Assembly: GCA_027924585.1 (NCBI GenBank)
Contig: BSBM01000261.1
Coordinates: 1 to 64,000, forward strand
Length of the DNA stretch: 64,000 bases
Reading direction: 5' to 3'
From: Larix kaempferi
Taxonomy: Eukaryota > Streptophyta > Pinopsida > Pinales > Pinaceae
The position numbers and the translations under genes were made by a program. Every line of letters starts with the position of its first letter. Within the stretch, counting starts at the first letter, position 1. The notes under the pieces are model-generated. The model searched no databases and was not told where the DNA came from. It worked only from the letters and a program-made list of their open reading frames with translations. This document shows, piece by piece, positions 46,930 through 57,322 of this stretch.

Positions 46930-47613
46930 TAGGGTGTTATTGCTACTTTCTCCTACAGGTCTACTCAGGAATGCTAAAAACTGCACTTAAAATGTATGAA
47001 GACTATTTTTTGGGGCATGTTTTGAGGGTAAATATTGGGTAAAAACTCCATAAATCATCCCTACTTCTATATTCTATCAATTCTATCCCAAAATTGGCAC
47101 GAGAATCTTCAAATATCTCTAAAAAATGATGACATTAGGGCTGCTTAGAGTACTTGTGAATGGCATCCAGTTCTAACCAAACTCAGTTTTAGGGAATGAC
47201 TTCAATTTGTTATGTTCAAGAGGAAATTATGGCCATTTTTTGCACAGGGAGCATATTCAAAAATTAGGATACCATGAATTATGATCCAAAATTAACATCA
47301 TAGGGCATCATCCCACCCATCAACCTATCACAACCCCAGTATATGCAACCAAGCCATCCATTGACCATGACATGTCACTCCACTTAAATTGTGATAAAAA
47401 TCACAAGTGGACACCCATGCAAAAATGGGGGGTAACATTCCCTTGGTTAAACCTTATATTTTGTTGTTATGTTTTATCATTGTGGTTATTTGCTAGGAAA
47501 AACATTTCTATTCACATTATGTGCATTATACATTTCATCTTCTATTTCCTATTCTCATAATGAACAATGTTGAATCATGCACATAACTGCCCAAAATTAT
47601 TGCTACATGGAAT

Positions 47614-47844
47614 TTGACTACTCAAATTTCCCTTTCTCAGTTGATTGGATGCATAGGTCTACCCAAAATATGCCCAGATCTAAGGAAAAATAAGGTTTTA
47701 TTGATATTGTTTCAAGAACACACCCCACAACATGCCCTAATTTGGCTAAATTACCTCAGATTTACCATATATGATGCCCCATTACTGCCCATAATTGGAA
47801 GTATGCTTCTTGTTGTTGTTTCTTATGCCCATATTAAGATATAA
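47614..47844 (+). CDS. Small open frame in repeat unit 2
   Basis: 76 codons collinear with 46690-46929; start shifted to M-T-T-Q. A few amino-acid changes, including R-K-N-K-V for R-K-T-N-F. Confidence 0.2.
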   Translation: MTTQISLSQLIGCIGLPKICPDLRKNKVLLILFQEHTPQHALIWLNYLRFTIYDAPLLPIIGSMLLVVVSYAHIKI

Positions 47845-48526
47845 TAGGGTGTTATTGCTACTTTCTCCTACAGGTCTTCTCAGGAGTGCTAAAAATACAC
47901 TTAAAATGTATGAAGACTGTTTTTTGGGGCATGTGTTTGACTGTAAATATTGGGTAAAACTCCATAAATCGCCCCTACTTCTAGATTCTATCAATTTTGT
48001 ACCAAAATTGGCACAAGAATCTTCAAATATCTCTAAACAATCATGACATTAGGGCTACTTAGAGTACTTGTGAATGGCATCCACTTCTAACCAAACTTTG
48101 TTTTAGGGAATGACTTGAATTTGCTATGTTCAAGAGGAAATTTTGGGCATTTTTTGCACAAGGAGCATATTCAAAAATTAGGATACCATGAATTATGATT
48201 CAAAATTAATATCATAGGGCATCATCCTACCCATCAACCTATCACAACCCTAGTATATAAAACCAAACCATCCATTCTCCATGACATGTCACTCCACTGA
48301 AATTGTGATAAAGATCACAAGTGGACACCCATGCAAAATGGGGGGTAACATTCCCTTGGTTAAACCTTATATTTTGTTGTTATGTTTTATCATTGTGGTT
48401 ATTTTCTAAGAAAAAAATTTCTATTCACATTATGTGCATCAGACATGTCATCTTCCATTTCCTATTCCCATAATGAACAATGTTGAATCATGCATATAAC
48501 TTCCCAGAATTGTTGCCACAGGGAAT

Positions 48527-48757
48527 TTGACTACTCAAAATGCCCTTTCTCAGTTGATTGGATGCACGGGTCTACCCAAAATATGCCCAGATCTCAGGAA
48601 AAATAAGGTTTTATTGCTATTGTTTCAAGAACAAACCCCACAACATGCCCTAATTTGGCTAAATTACCTTGGATTTACCATATATGAGGCCCCATTACTG
48701 CCCATAATTGGAAGTATGCTTCTTTTTGTTGTTTTGTATGCCCATATTCAGATATAA
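48527..48757 (+). CDS. Small open frame in repeat unit 3
   Basis: 76 codons collinear with the copies above; changes include H to Q in Q-E-Q-T-P-Q and D to E in I-Y-E-A-P. Confidence 0.2.
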   Translation: MTTQNALSQLIGCTGLPKICPDLRKNKVLLLLFQEQTPQHALIWLNYLGFTIYEAPLLPIIGSMLLFVVLYAHIQI

Positions 48758-49395
48758 TAGTGTGTTATTGCTACTTTCTCCTGTAGGTCTGCTCAAGAGT
48801 GCTAAAATATGCACTGAAAATGTATGAAGACTGTTTTTTGGGGCATGTTTTGATGGCAAATATTGGGTGAAAACTCCATAAATCGCCCCTACTTCTAGAT
48901 TCTATCAATTCTATCCCACAATTGGCAAAAGAATCTTCAAATATCTCTAACAAATCATGAAATTAGGGTTGCTTAGAGTACCTGCGAATGGCATCCACTT
49001 CTAACCAAACTCTGTTTTAGGGAATGAATTGAATTTTTTATGTTCAAGAGGAAATTATGGGCATTTTTTTCACAGGGAGCATATTCAAAAATTATGATAC
49101 CATGAATTATGATCCAAAATTAACATCATAAGGCATCATCCCACCCATCAACCTATCACAACCCTAGTATATAGAACCAAGCCATCCATTCTCCATGACA
49201 TGTCACTCCACTAAAATTGTGATAAATATCACAAGTGGACACCCATGCAAAATGGGGGGTAACATTCCCTTGGTTAAACCTTATATTTTGTTGTTATGTT
49301 ATATCATTGTAGTTATTTTCTAGGAAAAACATTTCTATTCGCATTATGTGCATTAGACATTTCATCTTCCATTTCCTATTCTCATAATGAATAGA

Positions 49396-51265
49396 GTTGT
49401 GGCATGTACACATCTATCTACCATATATATTGTTTCATAAACCAATAGAACAAATAATTATGGAAATTAGAATGTAGAATGTGGCCACATTCCATAGGTT
49501 CTCAAGAAAAATGGCTTCAATATCCAAAATGTGACTTCTATACTTTGGGTAGCATTTTGTTGAGGATAACATTTTCACTAGTCTAACCAGTGCGAGAGTA
49601 TTGAATATTAGAGGTTGAAAATCATCCCTTTGATTGGAACATCATGTAATAATGTAAAAAGTTATCAGGTATAAATGATCTGATAGAATATAGAGCCAGC
49701 TGAGGGAATCTAAAGCAAAGATCCTCCATCCTAGAATAAAAACATTTAAACTTCCTTACAAAATATAGATATTTCCTTAACTCTAAGCCTTATGTAGCCG
49801 ATTAAGTGATATCATCTAGGTGGAAGCAAGATGATGGACACAAATATGTAGAAAAAAATAAGAAAAAGAGACCTGCTCCATAATAAATGAGCTTTAGCAT
49901 TGTAGGACTCTAATGTGAGTGAACTTTAGAATTTTGTGCAACGATCAATCTAGAAGGCCTATTTTGTTCAAGTTAAGAGATCAGGGTTTAGCTGTAAAAC
50001 CCTCCGTCATCCCTTGATGTAATCAAGATTTACTAGAAAAATATTGTTATCCAATGGGTTTCAAACACTTTAGGTTATCTAGTTTTTCCACATGGAAAAA
50101 AACCCATAAGAATATGATGTGAGCCCTTCCTTCACAAAGCATCAAGGGAATCCACTTGTCAACTTCCAATGGCTTTTAAGGTATGCTTCTTCAGCAAGCT
50201 TCCTTTACATATAAACCACAAGAAAATGAGTTCTCTACACCCTATGCATTTTCTTATGCCTCTTGATTTAGGTTGAGTATTTCTTTTATAATGTGTTCAG
50301 TATTGACTCTTCCACTCTACACCTTTCCCATTAATCAATTTCCATAAGTCACCAATTGCAATATCCTTTATTCCCATGGAAAATGTCATCAGGGAAACCT
50401 TCCATGCACTTCCTTACATTCTATGAATGGCGCCCTGGGTACAGGTTGCCAGGGTATTCCTAACCTAGAGGGACTCTAATAGACTTGAACCCATGACCTC
50501 TTAGTGATCTGTGTCTTGAAATCGGTCAGTTTGAACGTAAGTTGCAGGAAACACATCTTTTGTCTATGTCCCAGTACCCAAAATGCCTGGAAATGCTGAA
50601 ACAAGTATGAAATGCCTTAGAAACAGTGTTGGCTGTACTGTATGGTGTTTCCAACTCTGGAAATATTGTACTGTATGGACGGCGGCATTACAAAGGCATT
50701 TTGGCCATTTCCAATGATGTTTTGGGTGTTGTTTTTGAAGTTTCCGGGCTAACCCAAGTGGTCATGAGGGGTGTGGGACCAATAGAAAAATATTGCCTCA
50801 TCCATGCCAATGAGCATTGAGGAGTTTGTCACTTTGTATTGACATCGTGGTACCAAACAATCCCATTGACCTATTTTTGTGGTCATTTGTTGGACATTAA
50901 TTAAATTATCTTATCTTATCTTATTTTATCTTCCATAATAAAAAATGTTTTACTGAGAGTCATAATTACTTCTTCCTCTATTATTTGGCTTTCTCTGCTT
51001 CATGAATTGCTTTGTCTACTTGTCCTTTCCTTTCAACACAAATGCTCTGTCTAATGTGCTTTATTCTCCACATAGATGGATAGTTCTTCAAATTTTCACT
51101 GAGATACTCTCGCGATTAGCTATAAGAAGTTTCTATATGGCTTTTAAGGCACTTAAGGTCACCATTACCAAGTCATTATCTTTTATTTTTGAAACTAATT
51201 ATTCTAGTTTGTCACATCTTCCATGTTAGTACTAGGTAGTATTAAGGATTTTCTTTAAATACATA
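49396..51265. other. Spacer
   Basis: No gene recognised apart from the SINE candidate at 50400-50600. The 64-codon frame at 50626-50820 has no motif. Confidence 0.5.
50400..50600 (-). mobile_element. Candidate tRNA-derived SINE
   Basis: On the minus strand, aagaggtcatgggttcaagtc contains GGGTTCAAGTC, a good Pol III B box. It is preceded by gaccgatttcaagacacagatcac and followed by ggaataccctggcaacctgtaccc. This order resembles the plant Au-type SINE family. The A box is not clear and I saw no poly-T end or target duplication. Confidence 0.45.
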
Positions 51266-52045
51266 GTTCTAGATTCATCTGCGGTTTCAGTTTTTTTTTT
51301 TTTTTAAATTTTCCCAAGTCAAGTACTAAGCTTCTTTTACATTCAATTATGTCAATAACAAGGTGAAAAATACCAAGTCTCTCTATTTCTATTCTCTCAG
51401 TTTTTTTTTGTATCTATCCACTGTAGGTTTGGTCTCTGTGCCCTTTACAGTTCCCTACAGATTTTTATAGGATAGTATCTTCTCCAATAAAATGATCGAG
51501 ATGCATAGTTTTTTATGTTTAAATTCTGTGATCCAAATAAGCTACTATGTCCACCTGTCATTTTAAAGATGATAAATGTACAAATTGAGTGTTGAAGATT
51601 ATCTTTGTTTCACAAAACCAACAAATTTCTGACCTTTTCCTTTTCGTCTGACTACGTAGTTCTAGATTTATCTATGGTTTTTTTCTTTATAGATTTTCCC
51701 CAAGCCACCTTACATCTCTTACATTCAACTATGTCAATAACAAGGTTAAAAATAACAATGTCTCTATATTTCTATTCTCTTTTTTTATTGCATTGGGATC
51801 TATTGTAGGTTGGTCTTTGTGCCTTTTACAATTCCCCACATATTGTTATATGATATAATGGTCTGCATTAAAATGATCCAAGATGCATAATTTTTTCTGT
51901 TTAATTTCTATGATCCAAATAAGGTATTATGTCTAGCAGTCATATTAAAATGATGAATGTGTAGATTTAGTGCTACACGTTACCTTTTTTTTGTTAAAGC
52001 CAACAAACTTATGAACATTGCTCTACTCTCTGACTACTACTGCTT
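51266..52045 (+). repeat. Old 393-bp tandem duplication
   Basis: gttctagattcatct at 51266 and gttctagatttatct at 51659 start two collinear copies. They share attcaaytatgtcaataacaagg, gtctctgtgccctttaca-like and gatccaaataag blocks. Divergence is considerable, with several indels. Confidence 0.85.
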
Positions 52046-52770
52046 TGAGTCATTGTTGCCTATTTTTTTTGTTTCCTTCAGACATTAGATGCTAGGCACA
52101 AACTTCTGAATTTGCTCACTCATTCACAAAATGTATCTACTTTTTGAGAACTCTCCTCTAGGTTAGGGCACAAAACAAAACTTTTGCAATCCATCTTTGT
52201 ATGGGCAGTTTTGGCGTGAAATATCTCTGCAAATGATGTCTAAAAGTACAGCTTTTCTCCTAGTAAGAATATAAACTTTCTTTATTGCACTCACACTTGC
52301 AAGTTGTGAGGGCCTTGCGTAACCTTATTGTAACCGAGTATTTACCCTTGCCTTGCAAAGCCTTAATGTGATGAATTATTTACCCCAAATTCCCAAGTGG
52401 GCTCTAAGCCTCCAGGGCCTGTTATAGGCCCTCGGTAGGCCTTGGGGGCTTGAATACCCAACCACTCATGCCTATTACATGCCTTGGGAGGTTTAGTCAA
52501 GCCCACAGTCTCATGGCAATATACTAGGTAGATATATGAAGGGGTATAAAAAATGTAAATGAAAAAATGGATACATACAATATATAGGGAAAATAGGGGT
52601 TTGTTTAAATTGGCAAGGCATTTTGGGAAGTTTTTTCCAATATTTTTTGAAATTAGGGGTATTGTTTCATATGCCACGAACGAACGTGCTATGGTAGGAA
52701 GTCATTGAGTGAAGTCCTCGTGGCGCAGTTAGAGCATAGTAGGGCAGGTGTTAGCTTGGTTTCATTTAGT
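52046..52770. other. Spacer left of the CACTA element
   Basis: Contains tcctcgtggcgcagttagagc at 52717, which resembles a Pol III A box (TGGCGCAGTTAG), but the downstream sequence lacks a good B box. No gene is seen. Confidence 0.4.
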
Positions 52771-52807
52771 CTACAGAGTAAATATGTATTTGTGTTAATA
52801 GTGAGGC

Positions 52808-52965
52808 TATCCGACATAATATTATGCCCGAGGATGTCGTATATCCGACGTTATATTATGCCTGCGAATGTTGGATATCCGACATCCTCAGGCGTAATAT
52901 TATGTCAAATATACGACATCTATTCTCCAATGGTAACTATGCTTAATTCGTCGGATATCCGACGA
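52808..52965. repeat. CACTA subterminal repeats, left end
   Basis: Imperfect copies of atatccgac and its complement at about 52809, 52848, 52876 and 52911, ending with the perfect 14-bp palindrome gtcggatatccgac near 52951. In CACTA elements such arrays bind the element's own regulatory protein. Confidence 0.75.
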
Positions 52966-53166
52966 AGGTTTATATTTTAAAATCTATTTGAAACATTCTG
53001 ACATGTTTGCTATACAAGCGACGGTTTGTCGAAGTTTTTTTATTCAGTGGACTGTTTCTCGGCGGACTATTTTTCATTATTTCTATTTTCTTTTTATTAA
53101 AGCAAGCGAAGTGTGGATCTTGATTTTCTAAGATCGATAATATTCATTCAAGCTCTTTACGAGAAA

Positions 53167-56100
53167 ATGTCAAATAGCAATATTTCTAATCCAGATGAAC
53201 AAAATCGACAATTGCTTGCTAGATTGTGGGATGGAGTGAGAAGAAGGGGTGATGGGAAATGTTATTGTCCACGTAGTCAATGCAGGGCTTTAATAGGAGA
53301 AAAATATAGATCTCAATAGCCAAAAAACATTGTAGGGAACATGGACACGCTGAGGGGGGACATGAATATCATCCATTTGTAAGTTTTGCATTATATATAT
53401 ATATTTTATTTTGATTGCTTTTGTAAATGTATGTATTATTTTAATATTTCTTATATTAACTTTTATCTATTCATGGTCTCATGTAAGTATAAAGGAAAGA
53501 CATCCTATGACATATCGTCCGGAGGAAGTTCTTTCAGAACAAGTACAGGAGGAACATGGAGCTATGAATAATGGAGAACAAGTTAATGACCATATTGAAG
53601 AAGATGATCATACTGATAACATAGTTGAAGATGATGGTACAAATACTCTATATTATAATCAACATGAATTAACAGAATGTCTGGAATTTCATATCAGTAG
53701 ATATCAAACAGATCAAGCAACAAAAAAGGTGCCTCACAAGTCTATTCGTTATATTCCCATTATTCCATGTTTGCAACGACTGTTCAGGTGCAAAAACATA
53801 GTGCAATTTATGGATTACCATGCATGGAACAAAATTCAAGACGACATGATTCGAATGCCTGCATATGGGTCATCATTTAGAGATATGGAGGAAAAATGGC
53901 CTCACTTTAAAGAAGAACCTCCTAATCTTAGGATTGCTTTGGCGGCAGATGGTGTCAATCCATTTGCACAGATGAGATCCGTTTACTCAGTGTGGCCTAT
54001 TTTTGTTATCAACAATAGCATTCCTCCATGGATGTCAATAAAGAGGGATCACATAATGTTGTCGATGATTGTTCCAGGTATATTGTGTCTACATCTTTTT
54101 TTTTTTAATGTAGTGGCATCTCATTTGTCGTATTTTGTCGCATAATGTCATATATATATTTATTGTTTTTCTATTGTGAAATATGGTTTATATATCTAAA
54201 TGGTATGTCTTATAATTATATTTTTATATGTTCAAATCAATCAGGTAAGTACCAAGTCAAAGATATGAATGTATATATCGAACCTCTTATTGACGAGCTA
54301 ATAAACTTATGGAATGGCATCACAATGTATGACGTATCTAGACCAATACGATAAAGGCAATTTCAATTCCATGCAATGCTTGTATGGACAATACATGATG
54401 CCCCAGTGTTAACCCATTTTTGTGATATGTAATTATAAGTTCCACTTTATTTGCATTTAATTTTATGAACTAGTTAATATACTACGCATGTATATTTTTA
54501 TAAATAATCCAGTCATTTTGTATATAATTATAATTGATATAAATATTCCTTTATGTAGGTCGTCAGACAAAGGAAAAATTTGCATGTCCAGTTTGTGGTC
54601 CTAAGATCAAATCTCATCGTTCAAAAAGCTTAGGAAAGGAGGTGTTTGATGAGTATAGGCACTTCCTCTCTAAGAATCACAGGTATCGAACTACCAAAAA
54701 ACATATGTTCAATGGAAAGCAAGAGACTACATTAAAACCACAGAGAATGACACCTCATCTATGGAAGTTGCAATATAATAGAAATCGTCAAGGTACGTAT
54801 GAATCATCATATATGAAATGTTATATTGTACTTTTTTATTGTGTGTTTTTTACTGTAATTGACATTGATTTATGTAATTTCTTTATAAAATACTATTCAT
54901 GATTGTCGTTCATGTGATCATGAAGGAATTAATGGGCTTCCACGAGGAATGAAAATTTATCCTAGAAAATTTACTAGGTTTCCCTACTATGAGCACCTAC
55001 AAATTGCTCATATGTTTGATACAATGCATATCAGAAAGAATGTGACTAAAACATTATGGAGAATATTGGATGGAAGGAGTGAGAAAGAAAAAATTGTCAA
55101 AATTTGCAAAGACATTCAACAAGGCAACCATGCAATGAAAGACGTCATTCAATTTCATAGCAATGGAGAGCAAATTAATATACACTCACTTCCATGGATG
55201 TTAACGGACCAGCAAAGTAATGTTGTAAAAGAAGTCATGTGAAAAATTAAATTTCCCACCGGATTTTGTGTGAACATGAAGAATATCATAACAAAGAAAA
55301 GTGATTTTACAGGGGTGAAAACGCACGATCGGCATGTCTTCATGACTGTAATTATTATGGTATGCATTTAATTATTATTATTTTTCTATTCCAGTGAATA
55401 TGGTTGGGATTTTTGTTTGTCTACTCTTTGTTTAAAAATGAAACGATTTGTATATTGTTACAGTATGTTCTACCTCTCTCTCTCCCGGACAACTTCGACA
55501 ACAATGTCAAACAAGTAATATATAATCTCAGGAAATACATGAGGTAAGTAGCGATTTTTTGCATGCGCTCAATGTTTGTTTAATTCATTGTAGAACTTAT
55601 ATTTGATATTTGTTCTCTAATTCATGTTAGGTAATATAATGTTTTTTTCTTAAATCTCTTGATTGGGTTGTCATGTCACTTGTAGATAGTTGTCATCTAA
55701 ATAATTCCATAAAGAAGATATGAAGTATTGGAGGAGAGAAATTCCTCGTCTCATGTGTGAAATGTAGAAGCATCTACCTTCGGCATTTTTCAATGCACAA
55801 GAACACTACCTAATACACCAAGTTTAGGAGATTGAATTGTGTAGACCTACGCACTCAAGGTCCATGTGGATGGTTGAGAGGCACTTGAAATTTATGAAGG
55901 GTTTGGTCAGACAAAGAGCACATGTTGAGGGTTCTATCATGGAGGGATATATGATATACCAAAACATGTTGTATATTAGTGAATATCTTCCTATATTAGC
56001 ATCAAAGCTCAATTTACGTCGCATTTTTCATCTGGACTCCAATAAATATTTCGAAGGGGAGTACCTGAAGGGGAAAGGTAGATCGAGGAAGGTGAAAGCT

Positions 56101-56459
56101 AATATAACACATTTGACTATTTATGTTTTTTGCAAACATAATATTGTCATTGTACACGTTGATTTTTTTCCCTGTATGGCATTATATACATGCACTAGTT
56201 AATCATAAATATTGGATCATTATGTAATCTTTTCTTGTATGGCTTGTTGTAGGTAAAATGCCATAAGGTTATGTGGTGCACTAGTTGTAGATATCGCATC
56301 AAAAAGTTGGATGAAACGAAGAAAACATCATATTGTCGGATATCTGCAGTCTTTGAGGTGACCAATGTTTCCTCTAGAAGTGACAGACATCCATAACTCT
56401 CTGAAAATCGATACTATGGGTATCTGGAAGACATTCTTTAGTGTGACTTTAACTCCTTC
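53167..56459 (+). pseudogene. TNP2-type CACTA transposase, N-terminal and central exons
   Basis: ATG at 53167. Exon 1 (MSNSNISNPDEQ..., to about 53378, donor gtaagt) has a frameshift near 53315 before K-H-C-R-E-H-G-H-A-E-G-G-H. Exon 2 (about 53490-54077) carries L-R-I-A-L-A-A-D-G-V-N-P-F-A and S-V-W-P-I-F-V, the Transposase_21 core, donor gtatat. Exon 3 (54244 to about 54430) has V-Y-I-E-P-L-I-D-E-L and a TAA at 54352. Exon 4 (about 54559-54792) has C-P-V-C-G and H-R-F/Y-R-H-F-L. Exon 5 (54926 to about 55366) has M-F-D-T-M-H-I-R-K-N-V and a TGA at 55240. The DUF4218 region (55690-56090) has M-V-E-R-H-L-K-F-M-K and E-G-S-I-M-E-G-Y. It then enters the DUF4216 start (Y-Y-G-Y-L-E-D-I-L) and is cut by element E. 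Confidence 0.88.
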
Positions 56460-57149
56460 TGTGAAATTCAAGCACAACAAATCTATGGAACAAGAGAAAT
56501 AGTTACAAGAGATGCATAAAGAATAATAGTGAAAATTGTGCAAAAGACTTGTAGCAGTGCTCTATTGATTTAATCAGAAGTAGAATACAATACAATAATG
56601 TCACAATGACTGAATAATTTGAATTAACCAAGGAGGTCATTCGAATAGCCTACATGGTGTAGCTGGTCTACACTAGGAGTCCTCATCATCTGATCAGTGG
56701 TAGTGTCATCAATGCACAAGTAACAGTCAACCAAGTGTCAAATTGAGTCTAACTGAATGTAGGTAGGTGTAACTAATGCATGGAGCACTAATGTAGTGAA
56801 GTAGAATCCAAGGAGGGCGCATGAGGAGATGTCAGTAGTCAGAACAGTCAAACTAGTCTCTCTGGATGTCCATCGGAGTGTTTCAGTTAGTTAACTAGTC
56901 AATTTGTCATCAAATCAAGGAACAAATCCACAAATAATGCAACTAACTGAGTGTGTCACTAGTGGTAGGTAAGAGAGGGCACAATTTGTCTCAGGAGATG
57001 AAAACAAGGTGCATCATGGACTAGGAGGGATAGAAATGAGCAGAAACAAGCTCACGGGTCTAGTAAACTAGGGCCTAGGTGTTGGGAGACTACCATACTG
57101 ATTATTGGATGCATGCAAACATAAAGATTATGGTGAGAATATACTAACA
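56460..57149 (-). repeat. Element E 3' LTR (690 bp)
   Basis: On the plus strand TGTGAAATTC...TACTAACA. Scattered substitutions against 61669-62359, a few per hundred bases by eye. Confidence 0.93.
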
Positions 57150-57160
57150 CTTCCCCACAA
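57150..57160 (-). other. Element E polypurine tract
   Basis: Plus-strand cttccccacaa, giving TTGTGGGGAAG on the element strand next to the 3' LTR. Confidence 0.75.
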
Positions 57161-57322
57161 GATATACTATGAGGTAAAAAATAAAATATAGGGCCTTGGT
57201 AACTAAGACCAAAGGTCATCCCAATACAAAAAAATAATCCAAAAATGCTAGAAAAAATCTGTGAGGAAAGAGGGAAAACCTAGTGGGAAGAAAGCCCCCC
57301 CTCAAGATGAACACCGAAGGAT

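Larger units (their letters stand above)
46029..49395 (+). repeat. Tandem array of a 914-bp unit (3.7 copies)
   Basis: Unit starts, marked by ctactttctcct, lie at 46029, 46943, 47858 and 48771, giving periods of 914, 915 and 913 bp. The fourth copy is partial, losing clear similarity at about 49390. Copies are collinear with scattered substitutions and few indels. No LTR-type ends, primer site, poly-A tail or transposon domain is visible within a unit. It behaves like a long-unit satellite or a local amplification. Confidence 0.95.

Noticed and set aside
46029-49395. CRISPR-like array
   Set aside because: The repeat is a contiguous 914-bp tandem without short repeats and spacers, in a plant nuclear context.
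52705-52790. tRNA gene suggested by tggcgcagttagagc
   Set aside because: Only an A-box-like segment is present; no B box, no cloverleaf and no acceptor stem pairing could be built.
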